Shown piece by piece: positions 6,606 to 12,416 of a stretch of DNA of 19,521 nt; the stretch's first letter is position 1; the number at the start of each line of letters is the position of its first letter. The stretch comes from JAIBJN01 sp035461525. GTDB taxonomy: Bacteria > Actinomycetota > Thermoleophilia > Gaiellales > Gaiellaceae. A program made the translations under genes and the position numbers. Under the pieces are notes generated by a model, which saw only the letters and a list, made by a program, of their open reading frames with translations, searched no databases and was not told where the DNA came from. The stretch is from positions 1 to 19,521 of the forward strand of contig DATHVD010000114.1 in assembly GCA_035461525.1 (NCBI GenBank), in the 5' to 3' direction.

Positions 6606-6734
6606 CTACGACGCCGAGAGTCTGCGGGCCAGCTCTAAGCGCGTCCCCTGGCCGTCGTGCTGGACGTCGACGTCGAGGACGACGAGGCCGCTCGCCCGGC
6701 CGGTGGCGATGCCGACGTTGGCGGGCGGCCAGCG
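6606..6734 (-). pseudogene. Fragment of a bifunctional primase-polymerase (Prim-Pol) N-terminal domain
   Basis: Read on the minus strand, this short frame encodes RWPPANVGIATGRASG followed by LVVLDVDVQHDGQGTRLELA and a stop at 6608-6606. It matches the signature of the Prim-Pol domain of phage, plasmid and integrative-element replication proteins: a WPxANIGIATGxxSGLVVLDVD block with the two catalytic Asp in hhhDhD. Family members usually run to several hundred residues; here only about 40 residues remain, without the upstream Trp-rich start or the later RTGGGGxH region. A Met-initiated frame upstream to 6803 does not look like the family. I therefore call it a decayed remnant. It is the best evidence that the block between the repeats came from a mobile element. 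Confidence 0.6.
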
Positions 6735-6831
6735 TGTCGAAAGGTAGAACGTTCTACCGATCGAGCGAACCTGAGAGCACCCGGCAAGGCTGAGAGCGCG
6801 CAACCGTGCGGCTTGCGGCCTGGGACGACGG

Positions 6832-6855
6832 CTAGGTGGAGATCATCTTCTTCTC
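6832..6855 (-). repeat. Right direct repeat (possible att site) = 3' end of the OCD-family gene
   Basis: These are the last eight codons, stop included, of the OCD-family gene, copied at 5931-5954 with one synonymous difference. If the block is an integrated element, this copy may have been supplied by the element and restores the gene's end. Confidence 0.65.
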
Positions 6856-7845
6856 GACGCCGACGCCGGCCGCCAGGGCGCGCTCGTACTCGAGCGGGAC
6901 CGTGGCCGAGTCCTGGAGCGCGATCCCCGTCGAGTCGAAGACCGTGATCTGCTCGTCCGACTGGCGGCCCTCGAGCTCGCCGACGATCACCTTCCCGATC
7001 TCGCCCGCGACGTCGTCCTCCGCGATCAGCCCCTCTCGGAGCGGGACGTTGATCTCGCCGTCCGTGCGGCACTGGCGGATGTCGTCCACGAAGACGCGGG
7101 CGCGCTGCAGGATGGCGCCGTCGAGCTCCTGCTCCCCCTCCAGGTCGGCGCCGAGCGCGGCGATGTGCGTCCCGGGGGAGACCCAGGCGTCCCGCACGAG
7201 GCCCTCGCGGGCGTGCGTGCCGGTGACGATCACGTCGGCGTCCCGGACGATCTCCTCGAGGTCGGTCGAGGGCCGGAGCTCGAAGCCTTCGTAGCGCGGC
7301 TGCTCGTCCGCGACGAAGCGGTCGACCGTCTCCCGGCTCCGGCTCCAGACGCGGACCTCCTCCCAGGGGAACACCTCTGCGCACGTGGCGAGGGCGCCGC
7401 GGCCGACGGTGCCGGCGCCGACGATCGCGAGCACGCGCGAGTCCTTGCGGGCGAGCCACTTCGCGGACACGGCCGCCGACGAGCCCGTGCGCATCATCGT
7501 GTGGTGCGACCCGTCGCAGATGGCGAGCGGGAACCCGCTCTCGGGGTGTGTGTAGACGAGGATGGAGAACACCGTTGGGAGGTCGAACCGCGCGTTGTCC
7601 TCGCGGATCGAGACCCACTTGCAAGCGGCGGCCTCGGGCTCCTCGATCCAGGACGGCATCACCTCGAACTCGCCCTGATAGCGGTCGAGGACGATGTGGC
7701 CCTTCGGCTCCATGTAGACGCGCCCTTCGCCGTGCAGGCGGAACGCGTGCTCGACGCAGTCGTTGTACTCGGCCGGCGTCAGGAGGCCGATCATGTCGGT
7801 GCGGCCGAGGATGAGGGTCTTCCGGTTGCGCCAGCTCTCGGCCAT
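6832..7845 (-). CDS. Ornithine cyclodeaminase/mu-crystallin family NAD(P)-dependent protein
   Basis: A 337-aa protein starting at the ATG at 7845-7843, with GGAGGTG upstream on the minus strand; the ATG overlaps the preceding stop by one base (TGATG). It has the family layout: an N-terminal substrate domain (TDMIGLLTPAEYNDCVEHAF, MEPKGHIVLD, ACKWVSIREDNARFDLPTV, CDGSHHTMMRTGSSAAVSAKWLA). A Rossmann fold follows with VLAIVGAGTVGRGAL, then VIVTGTHAREGLV and GTHIAALGADLEGEQELD, and the closing FDSTGIALQDSATVPLEYERAL. Relatives include ornithine cyclodeaminase, ketimine reductases and alanine or N-substituted amino acid dehydrogenases. In a cluster of amide hydrolases, an imine or amino acid interconversion is plausible. 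The C-terminal codons are the duplicated 24-bp repeat, so the present 3' end may have been rebuilt by an integration. Confidence 0.92.
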   Translation of the reverse strand: MAESWRNRKTLILGRTDMIGLLTPAEYNDCVEHAFRLHGEGRVYMEPKGHIVLDRYQGEFEVMPSWIEEPEAAACKWVSIREDNARFDLPTVFSILVYTHPESGFPLAICDGSHHTMMRTGSSAAVSAKWLARKDSRVLAIVGAGTVGRGALATCAEVFPWEEVRVWSRSRETVDRFVADEQPRYEGFELRPSTDLEEIVRDADVIVTGTHAREGLVRDAWVSPGTHIAALGADLEGEQELDGAILQRARVFVDDIRQCRTDGEINVPLREGLIAEDDVAGEIGKVIVGELEGRQSDEQITVFDSTGIALQDSATVPLEYERALAAGVGVEKKMIST

Positions 7846-8453
7846 CACCGCACCTCCGCCTGGATCGGGGTCGTCCGCGCGAGGCACGCCGCGAGCTCGC
7901 GCTCCTCGGCAGGCTCGAGCTCGATGTGGAGCGCCCGCGTGAAGCGATTCCACATGTTGAAGAGCCCCGACATGAGGGTGAGCTCGGCGATCTCGGCGTC
8001 GGCGTAGCAGCTCTGCATGGCCGCGAACGCCTCGTCGTCCTCCTCGGCCCTGTTGCGCGTGACCGCCTCCGTCCAGCGGAGGAGGATCTTCTGCCGCTCG
8101 GAGAGGGCATCGCTCTCGGCGTAGTCGTCCCGGCAGGCGGCCTGGATCTGCTCGAGCGAGAGGCCCACCGTCTGGCCGAAGTCGACGTTGTGGCCGAGGC
8201 AGTAGTCGCAGCCGTTCATGTACGAGGTCTTGATCGCGACGAGCTCCTTGTCCTTCACGTCCGTGAGGCTTCCGCCCTTCTCGCCCTGGAGGTTGAAGAA
8301 GAGCTTGTGCGCCGCGACCATGATCCGCGGGCTCCGGCCGAGCGGGCGCCAGTCCGTGAAGAGCATCCCGCCCCAGTCGCTGCGGATCTCGTCGTAGGCG
8401 GCCTTCGTCTCGGGCGGAGCGGTCTCGGGATCGACCAGCTCGACTCGGGGCAT
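7845..8453 (-). CDS. Carboxymuconolactone decarboxylase/AhpD-like family protein
   Basis: A 202-aa protein from the ATG at 8453-8451, with a strong AAAGGAGG 6 bp before it. It shows the CMD/AhpD core: a helix SLTDVKDKELVAIKTSYMNG followed by the redox motif C82-D-Y-C85-L-G-H88-N, then a helix around VGLSLEQIQAACRDD and a second CMD-like helix (LSERQKILLRWTEAVTRN). The CXXC-XX-H arrangement is that of AhpD-type thiol peroxidases rather than of true gamma-carboxymuconolactone decarboxylases. Members often sit in catabolic operons with an unclear role, perhaps peroxide or disulfide handling. It lies between the isochorismatase-fold gene (28-bp gap) and the OCD-family gene (1-bp overlap). The specific reaction is unknown. 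Confidence 0.9.
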   Translation of the reverse strand: MPRVELVDPETAPPETKAAYDEIRSDWGGMLFTDWRPLGRSPRIMVAAHKLFFNLQGEKGGSLTDVKDKELVAIKTSYMNGCDYCLGHNVDFGQTVGLSLEQIQAACRDDYAESDALSERQKILLRWTEAVTRNRAEEDDEAFAAMQSCYADAEIAELTLMSGLFNMWNRFTRALHIELEPAEERELAACLARTTPIQAEVR

Positions 8454-8481
8454 CGGTTCCTCCTTTGTCCTCGGAGAAGGG

Positions 8482-9141
8482 TCAGGTGGAGGCGGCGATC
8501 TCCCGAGGCAAGCTCTCCAGGTAGGAGATCGCCTCGTCGGCGGTCGTCACCTCGGCGTAGCGCCGGTGCACGTCGCGCAGGTTGGAGAGGTGGGCGTCGC
8601 GGCCGTGGTCGCCCACGCAGTCCTCCGGCACGAGCGTGCGCAGGCCGTTCGAGAAGGAGTCCACCGTCGTCGCGCGCACGCAGCCCGAGGTCGTGCAGCC
8701 GGTCACGATCACCGTGTCGCAGCGCGCGGCTGTCAAGAGCGAGTGCAGGGGCGTGCCGTGGTAGAAGGAGGGCCACTTCTTGGGCAGGAGCACGTCGGTA
8801 TCCGCCCACACGCGCTCGTCGACCTGCGCCCACCGCGAGTCCGGGGTGATCTCGCCGCACGGAGGGAGCTTGATCGTCCACAGGCCGGTGTCGAGCGGGC
8901 CTTCCCAGGCGACAACCGTCTGGAAGACCGGGACCTCCCTCCGCCGCGCCGTCCCGAGCAGCCGCGCCGTGTTCACGGTCGCCCGCTCGATCAGCTCCGA
9001 GCCCCCGAACTCGAAGGCCGGGTCGGTGAACGCGTACTGGAGGTCGACGACGAGGACGGCGGGGCGCTCGCCCGGCTCGATGCTCGCCTGGGCATAGCCT
9101 CGCGCGACCCAGGGATCGTCGTGGGGAAGCGGGAAGGCCAC
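8482..9141 (-). CDS. Isochorismatase-fold cysteine amidohydrolase (N-carbamoylsarcosine amidase-like)
   Basis: A 219-aa protein with a GTG start at 9141-9139. The isochorismatase catalytic triad is visible: Asp33 in AVLVVDLQYAFTD, Lys121 or Lys122 in LPKKWPSFYHGTPL, and Cys154 in VTGCTTSGCVRATTVDS; the last motif also supplies the cis-peptide/oxyanion loop. The TTSGCVRAT form resembles N-carbamoylsarcosine amidases and biuret or maleamate hydrolases more than true isochorismatases. Such enzymes release ammonia (and CO2 from carbamoyl groups) in the cytoplasm. It starts 7 bp after the FmdB-type stop and is surely co-transcribed with it. Substrate cannot be fixed; a carbamoyl or amide compound fits the neighbours. 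Confidence 0.92.
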   Translation of the reverse strand: MAFPLPHDDPWVARGYAQASIEPGERPAVLVVDLQYAFTDPAFEFGGSELIERATVNTARLLGTARRREVPVFQTVVAWEGPLDTGLWTIKLPPCGEITPDSRWAQVDERVWADTDVLLPKKWPSFYHGTPLHSLLTAARCDTVIVTGCTTSGCVRATTVDSFSNGLRTLVPEDCVGDHGRDAHLSNLRDVHRRYAEVTTADEAISYLESLPREIAAST

Positions 9142-9148
9142 GGATCGG

Positions 9149-9325
9149 TCAGCCGAGCCGGTGCCAGTTCACGGCGCTCGGCTTCCAGCGGGTGCCGAAC
9201 GTGGAGTAGACCCGCACCACCTTCCGCGCCTCGCAGCTCGGGCAGGGAGGCGGCTTCGCCGAGGCCTGCTGGAGCTCTTCGAAGCGCTCGTCGCACGCCG
9301 TGCAGCGATACTGGTAGATCGGCAC
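9149..9325 (-). CDS. fmdB: FmdB-type zinc-ribbon protein
   Basis: A 58-aa protein from a GTG at 9325-9323. It begins MPIYQYRCTACDERFEELQQ, which is the FmdB family signature, and has the second Cys pair in PPPCPSC, so Cys8, Cys11, Cys28 and Cys31 should bind one zinc. The tail VVRVYSTFGTRWKPSAVNWHRLG is basic and aromatic. In Methylophilus, FmdB is a putative regulator encoded with formamidase (established knowledge of the family name). Here it is first in the minus-strand unit and the formamidase-like gene is last, which supports a shared function. The upstream divergent region holds a TCTAAC/GTTAGA inverted repeat. The family also occurs as uncharacterised small proteins next to unrelated genes, so regulation is not certain. 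Confidence 0.88.
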   Translation of the reverse strand: MPIYQYRCTACDERFEELQQASAKPPPCPSCEARKVVRVYSTFGTRWKPSAVNWHRLG

Positions 9326-9333
9326 GACCGAAG

Positions 9334-9352
9334 TCTAACTTACTACGTTAGA
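9334..9352. promoter_or_regulatory. Perfect inverted repeat TCTAAC-N7-GTTAGA, candidate operator between divergent units
   Basis: The half-sites are 9334-9339 and 9347-9352 in the 36-bp gap between the FmdB-type start (9325) and the ATG at 9362. It is conspicuously AT-rich for this sequence, and one regulator bound here could control both directions. The gap is too short for two conventional promoters with leaders, so at least one transcript is probably leaderless or its promoter extends into the opposite gene. Confidence 0.5.
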
Positions 9353-9361
9353 GTCGTTTTC

Positions 9362-9553
9362 ATGGCGCCGATTCCTCAGCTCGAGGAGCTCCGGCAGCTG
9401 GCTGGAAGGCAGGGCGTGACTCCGACGGACGAGGACCTCGAAGCCGTGCGCGGCTTCCTCGCCGTCCTGCTTCCGGCTTTCGAGGAGCTGGAGGCGCTGG
9501 TGCCGCCGGGGACGCCACCTGCGGCCTTCTTCCTCCCGGAGGAGGGGCGGTGA
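9362..9553 (+). CDS. GatC/AtzG-like small subunit paired with an amidase (hypothetical)
   Basis: A 63-aa, acidic, mostly helical protein (IPQLEELRQLAGRQGVT, then DEDLEAVRGFLAVLLPAFEELEALVPPG, ending AAFFLPEEGR). Its stop overlaps the amidase GTG by 4 bp. Short helical proteins encoded directly before amidase-signature enzymes include GatC of the amidotransferase and AtzG, the partner of AtzE in cyanuric acid degradation. This gene's size, position and helix-then-extended-tail layout fit that class. The sequence itself is too diverged for a firm assignment, so the role as a stabilising subunit is inference. The ATG at 9362 has no good Shine-Dalgarno and lies 9 bp after the inverted repeat, consistent with leaderless translation. 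Confidence 0.65.
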   Translation: MAPIPQLEELRQLAGRQGVTPTDEDLEAVRGFLAVLLPAFEELEALVPPGTPPAAFFLPEEGR

Positions 9554-10953
9554 GCCTCGCCCGGCTCGCCGCCGACCTGCGCGCCGGGTTGCTCTCGCCC
9601 CGCGAGGCCGTCGAGCGCCAGCTCGAGCGCATCGAGGAGCTCGACGGGGGCGTCAACGCCTACGTCGCGGTCAGGGCCGAGGAGGCGCTTGCCGAGGCGG
9701 AGGCGCTCGAGCGCGCCCCCGAGCGCGGACCGCTCTGGGGCGTCCCGGTCGCGGTGAAGGACGTGATCGACGTCGCCGGCACGCCGACGACCGCCGGCTC
9801 GCGCATCCTCGCCGACAACGTCCCGCAGGAGGACTCTGCCGTCGTCGCCCGGCTGCGGCGGGCGGGGGCGGTCGTGATCGGCAAGCTGAACACGCACGAG
9901 TTCGCGTACGGCGCGCTGACGACGAGCCCTCACTTCGGGCCCGCCCGGAACCCGTGGGCGCTCGACCGCGTCTGCGGCGGCTCGAGCGGAGGCAGCGGCG
10001 CGGCGATCGCGGCCGGGCTCGCCGCCGGGACGCTCGGCACCGACACGGCCGGCTCGATCCGCATCCCCGCCTGCTACTGCGGGGCGACCGGGCTCAGGCC
10101 GTCGACCGGCCGCGTCCCTAACCGCGGGGTCGTGCCCGTGGCCTGGAGCTTCGACACGGTCGGCCCCATCGCGTCGAGCGCGGAGGACTGCGCGCTCCTC
10201 CTCGCCGCGATCGCGGGCCACGACGCGGAGGACCCGTCGACCGTGACCGCGCCCGTCCCGCCGTACCCGGAGCTCCTGGCCCGCGGCGTCCGAGGCCTAC
10301 GCGTCGGCGTCGTCACCGAGCTCCTCGAGCGGGCCGACCGGCGCATCGCGGCGCTCGTCGAGGAGGCGCTCGGCGAGCTCCGCTCGCTGGGCGCCGAGAT
10401 CCTCCCCGTCGAGATCCCGCTGCTGCGGCACGCCGGGACGATCCAGCAGGCGATGCAGTTCCAGGAGGCGACCTCCGCCCACCTGCCCTGGCTCCGGACG
10501 CGGTTGGCCGACTACGCGGACGACGTCCGGGCCCGCCTCCTCGTCGGCCTCTTCCTGTCCTCGACGCTGTACGTGACGGGCCAGCGCGCCCGCCGGCTCG
10601 CCTACGGGGAGATCCGCGGCGTCTTCCGGCGGGTGGACGTCCTCGCCGCGCCGAGCATGCCGGTCCTGCCGCCGCGGATCGGCGAGGAAACGGTGGAGGT
10701 GGACGGGCGCGAGGTGCCCTACCGCCTGGCGCTGATCCCGTTCAACTCGCCGTGGAGCCTCGTCGGCTCTCCGGTCGTGAGCGCGCCCTGCGGATTCGTG
10801 GAGGGCCTCCCGGTGGGGCTCGCGCTCGTCGGCCCGCGCCTCGGCGAGGGCACGGTGCTCGGCGTCGCCCACGCCTTTCAGGCCGCGACCGACTGGCACG
10901 AGCGCCGGCCGGCGCCCGCTACGCCGACCGCGGCACGAGCGGGGCGCCCGTGA
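9550..10953 (+). CDS. Amidase-signature family amidase (GatA/AtzE-like)
   Basis: A 467-aa enzyme from a GTG at 9550, with a GGAGGGG ribosome site just upstream, translationally coupled to the small helical protein. The Ser-cisSer-Lys triad is visible: Lys70 in LWGVPVAVKDVIDV, the cis-Ser at 145-146 in VCGGSSGGSGAAIAAG, and the nucleophile Ser169 in LGTDTAGSIRIPACYCG. The substrate-pocket C-terminal part (IPFNSPWSLVGSPVVSAPCG, then LPVGLALVGPRLGEG) is typical. It hydrolyses amides, carbamoyl amides or similar to acid plus ammonia. Absence of GatB nearby and the catabolic context argue against a tRNA amidotransferase role. Its last 35 bp overlap the 3' end of the opposite DsbA-like gene. Substrate unknown. 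Confidence 0.92.
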   Translation: MSLARLAADLRAGLLSPREAVERQLERIEELDGGVNAYVAVRAEEALAEAEALERAPERGPLWGVPVAVKDVIDVAGTPTTAGSRILADNVPQEDSAVVARLRRAGAVVIGKLNTHEFAYGALTTSPHFGPARNPWALDRVCGGSSGGSGAAIAAGLAAGTLGTDTAGSIRIPACYCGATGLRPSTGRVPNRGVVPVAWSFDTVGPIASSAEDCALLLAAIAGHDAEDPSTVTAPVPPYPELLARGVRGLRVGVVTELLERADRRIAALVEEALGELRSLGAEILPVEIPLLRHAGTIQQAMQFQEATSAHLPWLRTRLADYADDVRARLLVGLFLSSTLYVTGQRARRLAYGEIRGVFRRVDVLAAPSMPVLPPRIGEETVEVDGREVPYRLALIPFNSPWSLVGSPVVSAPCGFVEGLPVGLALVGPRLGEGTVLGVAHAFQAATDWHERRPAPATPTAARAGRP

Positions 10954-11509
10954 GAAGGCGTTCGACCCCGCCCATCCCCCAGTGCGTCTCCCCCCCGGGC
11001 GTCAGGAGGGAGGGGACGCCGCCGACGCCGGCCGCGTCGGCCTCGCGGCGGATCTCCTGCAGCCGCGCGATCCTCGCCGGGTCGTACGCCGCGCGCACTG
11101 CTCCGTCCGGGTCGAGGCCGGCCCGCTCCGCCGCCCGCCTCGTCTCCGCGTCGGCGGCGATGTCCATTCCCTCGCAGAAGAACGCCTCGTAGAGCGCATG
11201 CTTGTACTCCCGCAGCCGGCCCTCTTCCTCCGCCCAGAGGCACGCGGCGAGCGGCAGAGTCGAGCGCGGCTGGTAGCGGGGCAGGTGGATCTCGACTCCG
11301 AGCACCAGCGCCCGCCGGTAGACGTGCGTCGTCCAGTCGACGCGGAGGTGGTCGCCGCGCGGCTCGAGCAGCGCCTTCGGGGCCGGCCGCAGCTCGTAGG
11401 GGAGCCACTCGACCTCGATCTCGCCGCGGTCCTCCGCGGCCTCCACGGCGTGCGTCTCGAGGTACGAGTACGGGCAGACGACGTCGTAGTAGAAGCGAAC
11501 CGCCTGCAT
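10919..11509 (-). CDS. DsbA-family (FrnE/HCCA isomerase-like) oxidoreductase
   Basis: A 196-aa protein with its ATG at 11509-11507. The N-terminus MQAVRFYYDVVCPYSYLETHAVE is a thioredoxin-fold strand followed by CPYSYL, where the classical CXXC has become C-X-X-S. The helical insertion contains YKHALYEAFFCEGMDIA, and the C-terminus has the cis-Pro loop GVGGVPSLLTPGGETHWGMGG. This pattern is shared by FrnE-like DsbA proteins and 2-hydroxychromene-2-carboxylate isomerases. There is no signal peptide, so it acts in the cytoplasm, perhaps in a glutathione-independent isomerisation or thiol step. It is a single minus-strand gene between two plus-strand units: its start abuts the nitrilase start and its end overlaps the amidase by 35 bp. 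No partner gene is evident. Confidence 0.87.
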   Translation of the reverse strand: MQAVRFYYDVVCPYSYLETHAVEAAEDRGEIEVEWLPYELRPAPKALLEPRGDHLRVDWTTHVYRRALVLGVEIHLPRYQPRSTLPLAACLWAEEEGRLREYKHALYEAFFCEGMDIAADAETRRAAERAGLDPDGAVRAAYDPARIARLQEIRREADAAGVGGVPSLLTPGGETHWGMGGVERLLTGAPLVPRSA

Positions 11510-11517
11510 GGAGCCAG

Positions 11518-11523
11518 CTTATA
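11518..11523 (-). promoter_or_regulatory. Candidate -10 hexamer (TATAAG on minus) for a leaderless DsbA-like mRNA
   Basis: On the minus strand TATAAG lies 8 bp before the ATG at 11509, the distance expected when transcription starts at or next to the start codon. No convincing -35 element is seen. It overlaps the beginning of the opposite nitrilase gene. Confidence 0.3.
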
Positions 11524-11525
11524 GC

Positions 11526-12416
11526 GTGACCGAGGGCATCCTCATCGGTCTGGCGCAGATCGAGCCGCGGCTCGGGGAGCGCGAGCGGAACCTCGACGCC
11601 TGCCTCGGCCACGTCGAGGAGGCCGCCGCGGCGGGTTGCGACCTCGTCGTCCTGCCCGAGTGCGCGACCTCCGGCTACATGTTCGCGAGTGCGGAGAAGG
11701 CGGCCCGCGCCGCCGAGGAGATCCCCGGCCCGAGCGTGGAGGCGCTCGCAGACGCCTGCCGGCGCCTCGGCGTCCACTGCGTCGCCGGGCTGCTGGAGCG
11801 GGACGGCGACGTGATCCGCAACACCGCCGTCTTCGTCGGGCCCTCCGGGCTCGTGGGGCGGTACCGCAAGACCCACCTGCCGTTCCTCGGCGCCGACCGC
11901 TTCGTCACGCCCGGCGACGAGGCGCCGGCGGTGTACGACACGCCCGTCGGCCGGATCGGGATGGAGATCTGCTACGAGCTGCGCTTCCCGGAGCTGACGC
12001 GCTCGCTCGCGCTCCGCGGAGCGGAGATCGTCGTCCACCCGACGAACTGGCCGAGCCCCGTGCGGCCGTTCGCGGACTTCCTGACCCGGGCCCGCGCCGC
12101 CGAGAACCGTATCTTCCTCGCGACGGCGAACCGCGTCGGCCGCGAGGAGGGCGTCGAGTTCTTCGGGAGGAGCCAGGTGGTCGACCCGACCGGCACTCGC
12201 CGGGTCGAGGCAGCGGAGGGTCGCGAGGAGCTCGCCACGGCCCGGATCGACCCGGCGGACGCACGCGAGAAGAGCCACGCGCTCGTCCCCGGGGAGTACG
12301 AGGTGCACCTGTTCGGCGACCGGCGACCGGAGCTCTATGCCGCACTGGTCGAGCAGCGAGAATCCGTAAACGCGAGAGAGGGAGGTACGAGATGGCGACG
12401 ACCGACGAGAGCCTGA
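11526..12416 (+). CDS. Nitrilase-superfamily C-N hydrolase (carbamoyl/amide hydrolase)
   Basis: A 296-aa protein from the GTG at 11526, giving the usual short lead (MTEGILIGLAQIEP). An ATG at 11508 would add six residues but overlaps the opposite gene's start and has no ribosome site, whereas GGAG at 11510-11513 precedes the GTG. The catalytic triad is clear: Glu45 in LVVLPECATSGYMF, Lys115 in GRYRKTHLPFLG, and Cys149 in IGMEICYELRFPELTR. The WPSP...ARAAENRIFLATANRVG and GRSQVVDPTG blocks are also typical. Relatives include N-carbamoylputrescine amidase, beta-ureidopropionase and omega-amidase; true nitrilases are less similar in these motifs. It heads a three-gene plus-strand unit with a cyclase-family and an M20 hydrolase. 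Its 3' end overlaps the next gene by 25 bp. Confidence 0.92.
   Translation: MTEGILIGLAQIEPRLGERERNLDACLGHVEEAAAAGCDLVVLPECATSGYMFASAEKAARAAEEIPGPSVEALADACRRLGVHCVAGLLERDGDVIRNTAVFVGPSGLVGRYRKTHLPFLGADRFVTPGDEAPAVYDTPVGRIGMEICYELRFPELTRSLALRGAEIVVHPTNWPSPVRPFADFLTRARAAENRIFLATANRVGREEGVEFFGRSQVVDPTGTRRVEAAEGREELATARIDPADAREKSHALVPGEYEVHLFGDRRPELYAALVEQRESVNAREGGTRWRRPTRA

Larger units (their letters stand above)
5931..6831. mobile_element. 901-bp inserted block flanked by 24-bp direct repeats (candidate integrative-element remnant)
   Basis: The block lies between the OCD-family stop (6832) and the GAF start (5921). Its left edge, 5931-5954, repeats the last 24 bp of the OCD-family gene (6832-6855) with one mismatch, stop codon and orientation included. 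Removing one copy plus the interior would leave the OCD-family stop 9 bp before the GAF start, like the tight spacing elsewhere in the minus-strand unit. Inside are a long inverted repeat, a secreted-peptide gene on the plus strand, strong hairpins and a broken primase-polymerase fragment. No integrase or transposase is visible. This fits an element integrated by site-specific recombination into a gene's 3' end and then decayed. A simple segmental duplication is the main alternative. Confidence 0.55.

Noticed and set aside
10878..12308. 476-aa minus-strand open frame across the DsbA-like and nitrilase genes.
   Set aside because: No family motifs, while the other frames carry catalytic residues of the DsbA and nitrilase families.
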